A stretch of 64,000 bases of DNA from Gemmatimonadota bacterium (GCA_022826685.1 JAJDUL010000029.1:1-64000); one strand, 5' to 3'. Shown: positions 17,671 to 27,166, counted from the stretch's first letter. Notes: generated by a model from the sequence alone, not told the origin. A program made the numbers and translations.

Positions 17671-19493
17671 AGCTCCCTTCGGTCGAGCGGCTCGCCGCGG
17701 CGGCGGGGGCGACGGCTCGGCGGTTCCCCGTTGTCCTGGCCTGTGCGGTCGTCGCCGCCATCGCCGCGATGCGGGCGATCAACGCGGAAACGGCGCTCGA
17801 GTTGCGTCTCCTGGCCTCGGCCAGTCTCGGCCTGCCGCTGCTTACCGGGCTCACCCTGTTCGCGGAGCGCTGGAAGCTCCCCCTGCCGCGGCACTGGGCG
17901 CTGCGCGCACTCGGCGTGGCCGTGCTCGCCCTCTACTACTGGCAGTGGCCGAACTGGGGCGAGAACATCGCCGGCCTCCGCCACTTTCACCTGACCGCGA
18001 CCCTGCACCTGCTCGTCGCCTTCATCGCCTATCTCGGCGTCCGCGAGCCGAACGGTTTCTGGCACTTCAACCGTACGCTCTTCTTCCGCTTCGGCCTCGG
18101 GGCGATCTACACGGGCGTCCTCTTCGGCGGACTCTCCATCGCCATGTTCGGCATCGAGAATCTCTTCAACATCGACATCGCCGATGAGAACTACGGCCGA
18201 CTCTTCTTCTTCCTCGGCTTCGTCTTTCAGACGTGGTTCGTGCTCGCGGGCGTGCCGGGCGATTTCGAGCAACTCGAACACCGCGACGACTACCCCGCGG
18301 GTCTGCGCGTCTTCGCCCAATACGTGCTCCTCCCGCTCGTCGCCGTCTATCTGATCATCCTCACCGCCTACCTCGGGCGCGTCGTCATCACGACGACGTG
18401 GCCCAGCGGGTGGATCGGGCTTCTCGTCTCCGCCCTCGCCGCCTTCGGCATCCTGTCGCTCCTCCTCGTGCATCCGCGGCGTGGACAGGAGGGCCACGCG
18501 TGGATCGACACGTACGCCCGCATCTTCTGGATCCTCATCATCCCGTCGATCGTCATGCTCCTGCTCGCCATCGGGCAGCGCATCGAGCAGTACGGGATCA
18601 CGGAGCGCCGGTATCTCCTGCTGCTGCTCGGGATCTGGCTGGCGGGCGCCGCCCTCTTCTACACGGTGACGCGGTCGCGCGAGATCAAGGGGATTCCGCT
18701 GACGCTGGCGATCATCGGCGCGGTCACCTTCGTCGGCCCCTGGTCCGCGTACGCCGTCGCCGAACGGAGCCAGACGGGGCGGCTCGAGGATCTGCTCTCG
18801 ACGAACGGAGTCCTTGCGGAGGGCAGGATCTCGCCGGCCGCCATCGAGGTCCCGCCGGAGGACTGGCAGCAGATCAACGATGTCCTGCTCTACCTGATTT
18901 CGTGGCACGGGACGTCCGCCATCGACGAGTGGTTCGAGGGCGGCGTGGCGGCGGTCGATACGATCGGAGACGGAATGGCGGCCTCGATGCGGGTGGCGGA
19001 GGCCGGGCGCCGGGTAACGCTCATCGCGGACCATTTCGAACTCGTGCCGTCCGAGGGACTGCTCGCGGATCCCTACGGGTTCGTCGACATCTCGCCCCCG
19101 GGGGGCCGGAACGCGGCGGTCGCCGTGGCCGGCTTCGACCGGGCCGTCTTCGAGCGCAACCTCCTGGGAGGACGCTACCCGTTCGAGGGCGACTCCCTCA
19201 CCTTCGAGGCCACTCCGGACAGCCTCGGCACGACGATCCGGCTCGGCGGGGACGAACTGGCCACGGTCTCGTTCGCCGAACTCATCGCGCGCGCCGGGCG
19301 CTTCGGGACCACGACGGCGCCGGGAAGGGTGCAACTTCCGCCGGACTCGCTGCGGCTCGATATCTCAGGGGCGGACGTGACGGCTCGCATCCAGGTCACG
19401 CTGCTCCGGCTCCATGACAGCGATGGGGAACGGCGGCCGACCCGCGTCACCGGCACGCTGCTCCTCGCGCCCCGCGAGCCCCCCCCACCGTAG
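17667..19493 (+). CDS. DUF4153 multi-pass membrane protein
   Basis: 608 residues. About ten hydrophobic segments lie in residues 20-385, with the DUF4153-type stretch around FRFGLGAIYTGVLFGGLSIA and ALFYTVTRSREIKGIPLTLA. A soluble region of about 220 residues follows, rich in beta structure (SLTFEATPDSLGTTIRLGG). The function of the family is unknown. TTG at 17667 overlaps the TGA of the aminotransferase gene (TTGA), ending the coupled chain that began at 13644. The GC-rich third codon positions match the neighbours. Confidence 0.8.
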   Translation: MKLPSVERLAAAAGATARRFPVVLACAVVAAIAAMRAINAETALELRLLASASLGLPLLTGLTLFAERWKLPLPRHWALRALGVAVLALYYWQWPNWGENIAGLRHFHLTATLHLLVAFIAYLGVREPNGFWHFNRTLFFRFGLGAIYTGVLFGGLSIAMFGIENLFNIDIADENYGRLFFFLGFVFQTWFVLAGVPGDFEQLEHRDDYPAGLRVFAQYVLLPLVAVYLIILTAYLGRVVITTTWPSGWIGLLVSALAAFGILSLLLVHPRRGQEGHAWIDTYARIFWILIIPSIVMLLLAIGQRIEQYGITERRYLLLLLGIWLAGAALFYTVTRSREIKGIPLTLAIIGAVTFVGPWSAYAVAERSQTGRLEDLLSTNGVLAEGRISPAAIEVPPEDWQQINDVLLYLISWHGTSAIDEWFEGGVAAVDTIGDGMAASMRVAEAGRRVTLIADHFELVPSEGLLADPYGFVDISPPGGRNAAVAVAGFDRAVFERNLLGGRYPFEGDSLTFEATPDSLGTTIRLGGDELATVSFAELIARAGRFGTTTAPGRVQLPPDSLRLDISGADVTARIQVTLLRLHDSDGERRPTRVTGTLLLAPREPPPP

Positions 19494-19632
19494 CAGGGCA
19501 TTCACGTCCGTGGACAACCTTTCGGATCGGGATTCGGTCGTAGTGGTTGGAACCTGACCGCGCACCCGCGCGTATGTCAGTGAGACAACCACAGCGAGCT
19601 TGCGGACACTCGACCTTCCTCCTGGAGCCGAC

Positions 19633-20343
19633 GTGACGTTCATTCGAAGAGTCGCCGCCGCCTTTACCCTCTGGGCCCTCGCGATCTGCGTCTGGGCCGC
19701 CCTTTCCCACCTCACGAACCTGCCCGGACCGGCAAAGGCGAGTACGGCGACCCTGGAGGGGATGGCGAGCCTCGTCGAACGGGCGGACCCGCCGGGCTCG
19801 CTCCGCGCGCCCCGGTTTGCCGCGGAGCAGTTGCGACGAACGGCACACACGGCCGGACGGATCAACGGAGGCATCGAACGCGGCATCGGGGCCTGGCTGG
19901 ACGGCCTCGGACACGACGAGGCTCACGGTCGGCAGCTGCGCTTCGGGTCCGCGGTACTGGTCGGCGAACGGGATGCCAAGGCCGTCATCGGCAACATCAC
20001 GATCCGGATGGATGCGAGGTCCGATGCGGGCCGCGCGCGGATCGAGGAACTCCGTGCGCTGCGCCTGACCGCGGGGAACCCGTTACGGACGCGCGACGCG
20101 GGAATCTGGATCGACCGAACCGAGAAGGCCCCGGCCGGATCGTCCGAAGCGGATCTCAAGCTGCACGCCGCGAGACACGGGGAGACGTTCTCCCTCAAGG
20201 CCGCGGAGGCGGGATCCGCGCTGGATGAGGCGTCGATCCAACTCGATGTCGATGCCAACCTCGACCGGGACAAGCTCAGGAAGCGGCTCGAGAAACTCCT
20301 GGACCTGCTGGAGGATCTGCAGAAGTTCGAGGGCGGCCGATAG
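19633..20343 (+). CDS. Unrecognised protein with one N-terminal membrane segment
   Basis: 236 residues from GTG at 19633, chosen because CTCCTGGAG lies just upstream; a TTG at 19600 is also in frame. Residues 5-24 form one hydrophobic anchor. The rest is charged and shows a repeated pattern of strands (ITIRMDARSD, ASIQLDVDANLD), ending in a helical tail (LRKRLEKLLDLLEDLQKF) that could form a coiled coil. No catalytic motif is recognisable. It is followed 34 bases later by a secreted His-rich protein, so the two may be an operon. Confidence 0.65.
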   Translation: MTFIRRVAAAFTLWALAICVWAALSHLTNLPGPAKASTATLEGMASLVERADPPGSLRAPRFAAEQLRRTAHTAGRINGGIERGIGAWLDGLGHDEAHGRQLRFGSAVLVGERDAKAVIGNITIRMDARSDAGRARIEELRALRLTAGNPLRTRDAGIWIDRTEKAPAGSSEADLKLHAARHGETFSLKAAEAGSALDEASIQLDVDANLDRDKLRKRLEKLLDLLEDLQKFEGGR

Positions 20344-20377
20344 CTCGCGGATTGCCGGGACACAACGCCGGCACCCC

Positions 20378-21487
20378 GTGACGCGCCAGGGTGGGCGGGC
20401 CGGCGCGGCCGGGCTGCTGGTCGCGGTCTCGCTTTCCTGTGCCGCGCCCGCCGTGTCCGCGCAGGAGGGACACGCGGGCCACGCCGGGGCGGCCGAAGGA
20501 GGCCGGCCGACCACGTCGACGGCGAGCATCCGGATCGTCGATCATCCGGAACGCAAGGAACTCGCGGTCATTCTAGGTCCGATCGACCTCCCCGCCCGTT
20601 CATCCCACCACATGGCCCAGTTGCCGGTGCAGGAAGGCACCGTCCCCTTCGACCTGACGATCCGGGGCTATCGCACGCACATCATCGACGGCGACGGCGA
20701 ACCGGTCCCGCGCGTCGTCCTGCATCACATGAACCTGCTCGATCCGGGGCGGCGGGAGCTGTTCCTGCCGATCATGCTGCGGGTTCTGGCGGCGAGCCAT
20801 GAGACGCGGCCCGTGAGCTTTCCCGGCTGGCTGTTCGGCATTCCGATGAAGGGCGGTTCGAGATTCCTCGCGCTCACCATGCTGCACAATCCGACGGAAG
20901 CGGACTACGAGGGCGTCACCGTCCACCTGACGCTCGAGTACGAGCGCATCGCCCCCCTCCCCGTCTACCCGGTGGCGCCGTTTCATCTCGACGCGATGTA
21001 CCCCGAGGTCTCGGCAACGAAGGCGTGGGACCTTCCGCCCGGCCATTCGGTCAAGACATGGGATGCGAGTCCGGCGATCCGCGGGCTCATCATCGGTCTC
21101 GGCGGTCATCTCCACGCGCACGCGTCGCGGCTCCGTCTCGAGAACCTGTCGACGGGCGACGTGCTGTACGACATCCGGCCGAGGCTCGATGAGGAGGGGC
21201 ACGTCGTGGACATCCCGGCGCTCACGCACAGGGGTCGGGGCGTGGGCGCGCTCGTCGTCCCGGAACACCGATACAGGATCACCGTGGAGTACCGAAACCC
21301 GTTCGATACGGTGATCGAGGACGGCGGCATGGGTTCGATCGCCGGCGCTTTCATCCCGCTCGAGGACTGGCCCGCCGCGAATCCCCGGGAGGCGCTATTC
21401 GCCGCCGACTACGACTGGGTCGTCCGCAGTCAGATCCGGCACGGGGCCGTCAGTTCTCCCGACTGTACTCCGTGCGACCGCCGATGA
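20378..21487 (+). CDS. Secreted His-rich protein of unknown function
   Basis: 369 residues from GTG at 20378, with a signal peptide ending near VSAQ (about 29). The mature protein has several paired histidines: H32 and H35, SSHHMAQ, VVLHHMNL and GGHLHAHASRL. This pattern recalls metal sites in copper-type monooxygenase or Nod19-like beta proteins, but the resemblance is weak and no family is claimed. Strand-rich segments dominate and no membrane segment follows the signal, so it is probably periplasmic or secreted. Its last 38 bases overlap the 3' end of the opposite-strand amidohydrolase gene. Confidence 0.6.
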   Translation: MTRQGGRAGAAGLLVAVSLSCAAPAVSAQEGHAGHAGAAEGGRPTTSTASIRIVDHPERKELAVILGPIDLPARSSHHMAQLPVQEGTVPFDLTIRGYRTHIIDGDGEPVPRVVLHHMNLLDPGRRELFLPIMLRVLAASHETRPVSFPGWLFGIPMKGGSRFLALTMLHNPTEADYEGVTVHLTLEYERIAPLPVYPVAPFHLDAMYPEVSATKAWDLPPGHSVKTWDASPAIRGLIIGLGGHLHAHASRLRLENLSTGDVLYDIRPRLDEEGHVVDIPALTHRGRGVGALVVPEHRYRITVEYRNPFDTVIEDGGMGSIAGAFIPLEDWPAANPREALFAADYDWVVRSQIRHGAVSSPDCTPCDRR

Positions 21488-23225
21488 TCGTGTAGTCCAC
21501 GACGGTCTCCAGGATCTCGTCCGCGGGAATCGTGAGGATGTCCCGGGACAGGACCGTAATGTCCGCCAGCTTCCCGACTTCTAGCGTCCCCTTGAGATCT
21601 TCCTCGAACGCGGCGTACGCGTTGGCCCACGTATAGGAACGGAGCGCCTCCTCCCGCGTCATCGCCTGCCCCTCGAAGAAGGTCTCTCCACCCTCGATCA
21701 CGCGCGTGACCGTGCAGTGGAAGCTCGCCAGAGGGTCCGCGTCTTCCACCGGGACATCCGTACCGTTCGTCACGACCACTCCGGCCCGCATGAAGTCCCG
21801 CCACACGTACGCCCCCGAGCGCGCCCGACCCGGGCCGAGCCGAAGGATCACCCACGGACCGTCCGAGCAGGCGTGGACGCCCTGCATGGAGGCGATGACT
21901 CCGAGGTCGGCAAAGCGCGGGATGTCCGCCGGATTGACGTGCTGCGCGTGCTCGATCCTCCAGCGCAGGTCGCTCATGTCCGCGTGGTCCGTGAAGGTCC
22001 GCTCGTACAGGTCCAGCACCTCGCGGTTCGCCCGGTCGCCGATCGCGTGCGTATTCACCTGATAGCCCCGCTCGATCGCCAGCCGTGCGAGGCGCTCGAT
22101 CTCCTCCGGCGGCGTCGTCGGCAGCCCGATGGACGAGGGCATGTCCTCGTAGGGCTGGAGCAGCCAGGCGCCGTGCGACCCGAGCGCCCCATCCGCGACC
22201 TGCTTGATCGACCGAACGGTGAGCCGGTCGCCCCCATGTCCGACCATGTAGTACTCGTCCAGCCGCCCCTCGAGCGTCTCCAACCCGCCCTGCAGCATGA
22301 CGTAGAGCCGCACGGGCAGCGCGCCCTCGTCCGCGAGCGTCCGGAGCAGGTCTACCGTCTCGAAGCCGGAACCCGCGTCCTGGAAGCTCGTGACTCCCTT
22401 CCGGAGCAACTCCTCATTCGCGAGCCGTACCTGTTCGCGAGCCCGCTCCTCACGCTCGGCCTCGGAACGGCTGGCCTCTTCCTCGGCAAACGCCGCCCGC
22501 GCCAGGCGCTGCGCGGTCTCCCTCAGGACGCCCGTCGGTCGCCCCGTCGCGTCATGCACGATTTCGCCGCCGGGAGGGTCGGGGGTGTCCGCGTCGATCC
22601 CGGCCAACTCGAGCGCTCTCGCGTTCACGAAGGAGGCGTGTCCGCTGGCGTGCGTCAGAATGACGGGATTGGCGGGGCTCACCTCGCTGAGGCCGTCGTG
22701 GACCGGCTGCCCTTCGACCATCGGATCGGGCGGCTCGCTCCACTTCTCCTGATGCCATCCCCTGCCGCTGATCCAGGCGCCCGGTGCCGCGCTCGAGGCC
22801 GCCTCGCCCACGAGGCTGACGATGTCATCCCAGGTGTCGGCGGTCGTCAGGTCGAGGATCATGCGCGCGTTCCCCAGACCCATGAAATGACCGTGACCCT
22901 CGATGAACCCCGGGATCGCAAGCCGGCCCCCGAGGTCGATGACTTCGGTGCCCTCCCCGATCCATCCCGAGACGTCGTCGTGCGCCCCGAGCGCCACGAT
23001 CCGCCCGTCCCTCGACGCGAGGGCGCTGACCACCTCCCCGCCATCACCCGCCAGGGTCGCGATCTTCCCGTTGGTGAGGACGAGTTCAGCGACGTCCAGC
23101 GGCAGACCCGCGCCCGCCGCGCCACCCGCTTCCGCCGAATCCCCGACGTCGGTCGCGCACGCCGCAAGGGCGAGAAGAAGCAACGATCGGACGAAAACCG
23201 ACGAACCTTCGCGATGTCTAACCAT
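21450..23225 (-). CDS. YtcJ-type secreted amidohydrolase lipoprotein
   Basis: 591 residues from the ATG at 23225. It has a canonical lipobox L20-A-A-C23, so it should be a lipoprotein. Metal-site motifs of the amidohydrolase superfamily are EGHGHFMGLG, NTHAIGDRANRE, RIEHAQHV and the late Asp in NGTDVPVEDADP. The order is that of YtcJ/AepA-like (amidohydrolase_3) enzymes, which usually act on N-acyl amino acids or formamides; the true substrate is unknown. The coding end overlaps the convergent gene at 20378 by 38 bases. Confidence 0.88.
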   Translation of the reverse strand: MVRHREGSSVFVRSLLLLALAACATDVGDSAEAGGAAGAGLPLDVAELVLTNGKIATLAGDGGEVVSALASRDGRIVALGAHDDVSGWIGEGTEVIDLGGRLAIPGFIEGHGHFMGLGNARMILDLTTADTWDDIVSLVGEAASSAAPGAWISGRGWHQEKWSEPPDPMVEGQPVHDGLSEVSPANPVILTHASGHASFVNARALELAGIDADTPDPPGGEIVHDATGRPTGVLRETAQRLARAAFAEEEASRSEAEREERAREQVRLANEELLRKGVTSFQDAGSGFETVDLLRTLADEGALPVRLYVMLQGGLETLEGRLDEYYMVGHGGDRLTVRSIKQVADGALGSHGAWLLQPYEDMPSSIGLPTTPPEEIERLARLAIERGYQVNTHAIGDRANREVLDLYERTFTDHADMSDLRWRIEHAQHVNPADIPRFADLGVIASMQGVHACSDGPWVILRLGPGRARSGAYVWRDFMRAGVVVTNGTDVPVEDADPLASFHCTVTRVIEGGETFFEGQAMTREEALRSYTWANAYAAFEEDLKGTLEVGKLADITVLSRDILTIPADEILETVVDYTIIGGRTEYSREN

Positions 23226-23417
23226 GGTGCCCCTGACCTCGATACGAGCCGTTCGGCTGATCATAGCGGCCCGCCGTTGACGGCGCATAGGCGTCGCAGG
23301 CCGTCCGTCCGCTCAGCTACCCCGCCGGAGCCCGTGCGGGTACGTTTCGCGGGAGTCCGCGGGGCTTCCGGGCGCTCCCCGGATCGTCCGTACACGAGGC
23401 GGGAGGGGACCGACGCA

Positions 23418-24038
23418 ATGGGGAGAAAGCGCAATGTCGGAAGGTGGGGAGCCGGCCTCGCGCTGGGTCTCGCCTGCGCCCTCCCGGCCGACGCCGAGGC
23501 CCAGATCGGCATCCTCGCGGGCTACAACCGCGACACGCTCGCGGAGTTCCTGCCGGAGAACGGGTTCGATCTCACGGAACTCACCGATGGGTATCACGTC
23601 GGCGTGTTCCTGAACTTCAACCTCGCGACCTTCTCCATCCGGCCGGCCGTCGTTTACCACCGCATGCCGGAAATCGTCGCGATGGCCGGCGACGAACGGG
23701 TCCAGTTCGACATCGACCTGGTGGAGATCCCGCTCGACTTCCGCATTCGACTCCCCCTGCCGGCCGTCCAGCCCCATGTGCTGGGCGGGCCCGTCCTGAC
23801 CTTCCCCTCCAGCACGTTTTCGGGCGTGGACGACCTCCTCACGGCACGCCCGGTGCGCGCGGAGTTCGGAGTCGGCGTCGAACTCGATCTCGGGTTCCGG
23901 CTCTGGCCCGAAGTGCGCTACGGATTCGGGACCGGTTCGCTGATGGGCTCCGGTGTCGCCGTCGGATCCAGCGTACTCCGGGGCGATGGGGAGCCGCGAC
24001 ACGACACACTCACCCTCCGGCTCGGCATCAGCTTCTAG
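23418..24038 (+). CDS. Outer-membrane beta-barrel protein
   Basis: 206 residues. The signal peptide (GLALGLACALPADAEAQ) is followed by PorT/OmpW-like strands: VGVFLNFNLATFSIRPAVVY, FDIDLVEIPLDFRIRLP, FGVGVELDLGFRLWPEVRYG. It ends in Phe after LTLRLGISF, as barrels do. GGGAGGGG at 23401 supports the ATG at 23418. No ligand or enzyme signature was seen. It stands alone between the divergent amidohydrolase and the radical SAM gene. Confidence 0.75.
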   Translation: MGRKRNVGRWGAGLALGLACALPADAEAQIGILAGYNRDTLAEFLPENGFDLTELTDGYHVGVFLNFNLATFSIRPAVVYHRMPEIVAMAGDERVQFDIDLVEIPLDFRIRLPLPAVQPHVLGGPVLTFPSSTFSGVDDLLTARPVRAEFGVGVELDLGFRLWPEVRYGFGTGSLMGSGVAVGSSVLRGDGEPRHDTLTLRLGISF

Positions 24039-24081
24039 CCGCCCCGTCGCGGACCGCTGACGGACCGCGGGCTGGCGGGAC

Positions 24082-24111
24082 TTGACGCTTCGGCGACCCG
24101 CCCACCATTAT
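24082..24111 (+). promoter_or_regulatory. Candidate sigma70-type promoter
   Basis: TTGACG at 24082-24087 and CATTAT at 24106-24111, separated by 18 bases, about 50 bases before the radical SAM start. The match is 5/6 and 4/6 to consensus. It lies in a short stretch less GC-rich than its surroundings. Confidence 0.45.
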
Positions 24112-24162
24112 GGCCCCGAACGAATACCGAATAAACGCCGAAATCGAATGGACCGGTAGGCG

Positions 24163-25233
24163 ATGCGCGGAGTTTCCGAGAAACGGCGCTCGATTCGGGG
24201 GCGCGGAAGCGCGCACAACCCGGCGAACCGCTTCCTCCCCCTCGCGGTCGAGCGGGAGGCCTGGACGCTCGCGTCCGATCCGGATCCGCGGACGGAGATT
24301 CTGGAGGATCGATCCCGCTCGATCATCTCCTACAACGACAGTCCGGACCTCGGTTTCGACGCCAGTCTGAACCCGTACCGCGGGTGCGAGACCGGGTGTT
24401 CTTACTGCTACGCGCGACCCACCCACGAATACTTCGGGCTCTCCGCGGGACTCGACTTCGAGAGCCGGATCCTGGCGAAGCCGGAGGCCCCCGCCCTGCT
24501 CCGACGCGAACTGGCCTCGCCGCGATGGGAGCCGCAGGTGCTCGTGCTCAGCGGGGTGACGGACCCGTACCAGCCCGTGGAGCGCCGCCTCGGGATCACG
24601 CGCCGGTGCCTCGAGGTGCTGGCCGAAGCCCGGAACCCGGTCGGGATCGTGACCAAGCACCACCGGGTGACACGGGACGTCGACCTCCTGCGCGAACTCG
24701 CGCGCTACGACGCCGTGCACGTCCAACTCTCCATCACGACGCTGGACCGCTCGCTGCAGCGAAGGATGGAGCCGCGGGCGTCGACCCCCGAGCGGCGGCT
24801 CGACGCGATCGCGCGGCTGGCGGATGCGGGCATCCCGGTGGGGGTGAACGTCGCGCCCGTGATTCCCGGACTCACGGACCATGAGATCCCGGCCATCGTG
24901 GAAGCGGCGGCGAAGGCCGGCGCCGGGAGGGCGATCTACATCATGCTCCGCCTTCCGTACGGAGTCGCCGCCCTCTTCGAGGACTGGCTGCAACGGAACT
25001 GTCCGGGCCGGGCGGAGAAGGTGCTCAACCGAATGCGGGAGCTGAGAGGCGGGAGCCTCTATGCGTCGAACTTCGGGGAGCGGATGCGTGGGCGCGGCCC
25101 GTTCGCCGAACAGGTCGCGCGGCTCTTCTCACTGGCGCGTGCGAAGCACGGCATCGAGCCGCGCGACTACGACCTCACGGCGGAACACTTCCGGCCGCCG
25201 CGGGCCGGCCCCCAACTGGGCCTGTTCGACTAG
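24163..25233 (+). CDS. PA0069-family radical SAM protein
   Basis: 356 residues. The radical SAM cluster motif CX3CX2C is C75, C79, C82 (YRGCETGCSYCYARP), followed by THEY, which marks the PA0069/SplB-like family. Further family marks are LVLSGVTDPYQPVE, VGIVTKHHRV and GVNVAPVIPGL. Members bind a 4Fe-4S cluster and SAM and resemble spore photoproduct lyase. The biological reaction of PA0069 proteins is not settled, though a DNA- or nucleotide-related role is often suggested. A promoter-like element lies upstream. It converges with the PDZ gene, 15 bases apart. Confidence 0.92.
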   Translation: MRGVSEKRRSIRGRGSAHNPANRFLPLAVEREAWTLASDPDPRTEILEDRSRSIISYNDSPDLGFDASLNPYRGCETGCSYCYARPTHEYFGLSAGLDFESRILAKPEAPALLRRELASPRWEPQVLVLSGVTDPYQPVERRLGITRRCLEVLAEARNPVGIVTKHHRVTRDVDLLRELARYDAVHVQLSITTLDRSLQRRMEPRASTPERRLDAIARLADAGIPVGVNVAPVIPGLTDHEIPAIVEAAAKAGAGRAIYIMLRLPYGVAALFEDWLQRNCPGRAEKVLNRMRELRGGSLYASNFGERMRGRGPFAEQVARLFSLARAKHGIEPRDYDLTAEHFRPPRAGPQLGLFD

Positions 25234-25248
25234 CAGCCCGGATCGGCG

Positions 25249-26190
25249 CTAGCGGTCGAGGTCTCCGGCGCGCGGCCGCCACCTGAATGCACCCTCGCGC
25301 TCCTCCAACTCGACGGTGAGCGTCTGCTCCGCGCCGTCGCGGACGATGCGGACCGACACCTCTCCCGGCTCGAGATCGGAGAGAGCCCGTCGCAGATCAT
25401 TGGGGTCGTCGATCTCTTCGTCGCCGAGTCCGACGATGACGTCGCCCGCCCGCAGGCCGCCCTCCGCGGCCGGCGTGTCCTCGTGGACCGAGGTGACGAG
25501 AACGCCCCCTTCCACACCGAAGTACTCCGCGAGCTGATCGCCCAGGCTCTGCGTATTCGCGCCGAGTCGCGGGCGCCCCGACAGGCTGTAGAAGATGCGA
25601 TCCACCGCCCCCTCGGCGGCTCGTTCCCGGACGTCCCGGAGCCGCTCTTCCACTTCGAGCGCCATGTCCCGCGCGCGCGCAGACGAGGGCCGGACTCGCG
25701 TCAGTTCGACCTGCGGGGAGACCCAGGTCAAGCCACGGGCCCCCGAGAAGAAGTCCGTCCGCTCGGCGAGCTCGACGGACACCTCGCGTTCCGCTCCGTC
25801 ACGGAGCACCGTCAGATCGACGACGCGACCGGGCGGCGTCTCGCTCACCAACCGCCGAAGCCCCGCGACGCTCTCGACGCGCTCGCCGTTCCAGGCAACG
25901 ACCACGTCGCCCTCCTCGATGCCGGCCTCGGCCGCCGGTTCGCCGTCGACGACGCCGTCGATGTAGACGCCGTACGCGCGAGGCATCCCGAGCTCCGAGG
26001 CGCGCTCCCCGTCGACATCCTGGATCTCCACGCCGAGGTATGCGCCGCCCCCGGAAAAGGCCACCCGGACCCGTTCGCGCCGCTCGTCCTCATCCTCCTC
26101 CTGGGCCGCGGCCGGCGCAAAACCGGCGTACAACCCGGCGACCAGCGCCACAGCAAGCCCAATGGCGAGTGACTCCCTCCAGTTCCTCAT
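25249..26190 (-). CDS. Secreted double-PDZ-domain protein
   Basis: 313 residues from ATG at 26190. The signal peptide (LAIGLAVALVAGLYAGFAPA) is followed by an acidic linker. A first PDZ domain covers about 48-135 (YLGVEIQDV ... AGIEEGDVVVAWNG) and a second covers about 200-295 (GVLVTSVHEDTPAAEGG ... AGDVIVGLGDEEI). Between them is a charged helical stretch. There is no trypsin-like domain or catalytic triad, so it is not a DegP protease. It probably recognises peptide C-termini or protein partners in the periplasm. The ATG follows GAGGATAC. Confidence 0.85.
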   Translation of the reverse strand: MRNWRESLAIGLAVALVAGLYAGFAPAAAQEEDEDERRERVRVAFSGGGAYLGVEIQDVDGERASELGMPRAYGVYIDGVVDGEPAAEAGIEEGDVVVAWNGERVESVAGLRRLVSETPPGRVVDLTVLRDGAEREVSVELAERTDFFSGARGLTWVSPQVELTRVRPSSARARDMALEVEERLRDVRERAAEGAVDRIFYSLSGRPRLGANTQSLGDQLAEYFGVEGGVLVTSVHEDTPAAEGGLRAGDVIVGLGDEEIDDPNDLRRALSDLEPGEVSVRIVRDGAEQTLTVELEEREGAFRWRPRAGDLDR

Positions 26191-26293
26191 GTATCCTCCC
26201 TCGGGATCATTCCCCCAAGTCGTGAACTCCCGTCTTCGTTTCCTGAGGGTCGGACACCCCGCGGAGGCCGGTCGGTTGCCTGCAGCCCGTGGC

Positions 26294-26318
26294 AAAAGCC
26301 CTGCTGCGTTCGAGGGCT
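26294..26318 (-). terminator. Rho-independent terminator after the SPFH gene
   Basis: On the minus strand, directly after the stop codon: arms AGCCCT and AGGGCT (26313-26318 and 26297-26302) with a 10-base loop, then TTTT. An alternative longer pairing (GCAGCCC/GGGCTGC, 26282-26320) is also possible. Confidence 0.6.
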
Positions 26319-26320
26319 GC

Positions 26321-27166
26321 TCAGCGGTCCGGGGCGAAGAAGAGGGGGATGCCTCCCTCGGTCGGCGCGATGACCATGTTGTTGCTCCCCTCGCCGATCC
26401 GCCCGAGCATCTCCAGGTAGCGCCAGTACAGGTAGCGCTGGCCCGAGATGCCGGCGAGGCTCTCCGCGATGATGTCCTGCGCATCCCGGATCCCCTCGGC
26501 TTCGGCGCGCTGCTGGTTCGCCTGCTCTACCACGACCTGGGTCTGGTACTGCTCGGACTGCACCTGCTGCTCGCGCGACAGCTTGGCCTCGATCGCCTCG
26601 CGGATCGTCTCCGGCGGCACGACCTCGCGCACGAAGAAGTCGGTGATCTCGAGGCCGCGCGGATTGAGGCGGCTGGTCATCAGCGCTTCGATGCGGCCGG
26701 AGATGCCCGTGCGGTTGGTGGACAGGATGTCCGAGGCCTCGATCTCCGCGATCGCGTCGCGGATGGCCGAGCGGTACGTGTTGTAGACGAACGAGGCGAC
26801 CGCGTTCTCGTTCCCCACCGTGAGATAGAGATGGACCGCGCTGTCCGCGTTGATGCGGTAGCGGTAGGCCGCGTCGACCGCGATCTGGAGCTGGTCCGAA
26901 GTGAGGGCGTCCAGGCGCTCCGCCTGTCCGCCCGACGGGTACTGGACCTCGCGCAGCGGATAGTTCGTCCACGAGCGCAGGACGTTGTGGTACAGCCCCT
27001 GCGTGTAGGGGCGGGGCGCCACGGCGCCGGTCACCGGGTTCCGCTTGACCGCCACCTCGTATTCGTCGACGCGGTTGAAGCCGAACACGAACAGGATGAG
27101 TACGAAGAGAACCCCGGCGACGGCGGCCACCGTGCCGATGCGAAGCGATTTCACTGACTGAGCCAT
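26321..27166 (-). CDS. SPFH/prohibitin-family membrane protein (HflC-like)
   Basis: 281 residues from ATG at 27166, with CGGAGGA as ribosome site. One transmembrane helix (about 9-30, VAAVAGVLFVLILFVFGF) is followed by the SPFH domain (RVDEYEVAVKRNPVTG ... LEITDFFVREVVPPE). A helical, coiled-coil-prone region follows (AIEAKLSREQQVQSEQYQTQ, QANQQRAEAEG). These proteins form large ring or cage assemblies at the membrane; HflC with HflK controls the FtsH protease. Only one SPFH gene is here and no ftsH is adjacent, so a flotillin- or stand-alone prohibitin-like role is equally possible. Confidence 0.88.
   Translation of the reverse strand: MAQSVKSLRIGTVAAVAGVLFVLILFVFGFNRVDEYEVAVKRNPVTGAVAPRPYTQGLYHNVLRSWTNYPLREVQYPSGGQAERLDALTSDQLQIAVDAAYRYRINADSAVHLYLTVGNENAVASFVYNTYRSAIRDAIAEIEASDILSTNRTGISGRIEALMTSRLNPRGLEITDFFVREVVPPETIREAIEAKLSREQQVQSEQYQTQVVVEQANQQRAEAEGIRDAQDIIAESLAGISGQRYLYWRYLEMLGRIGEGSNNMVIAPTEGGIPLFFAPDR

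Noticed and set aside
19544-19594. GTGGTTG/CAACCAC pair around 19544-19594
   Set aside because: Seven-base arms about 35 bases apart are expected by chance and have no other support.
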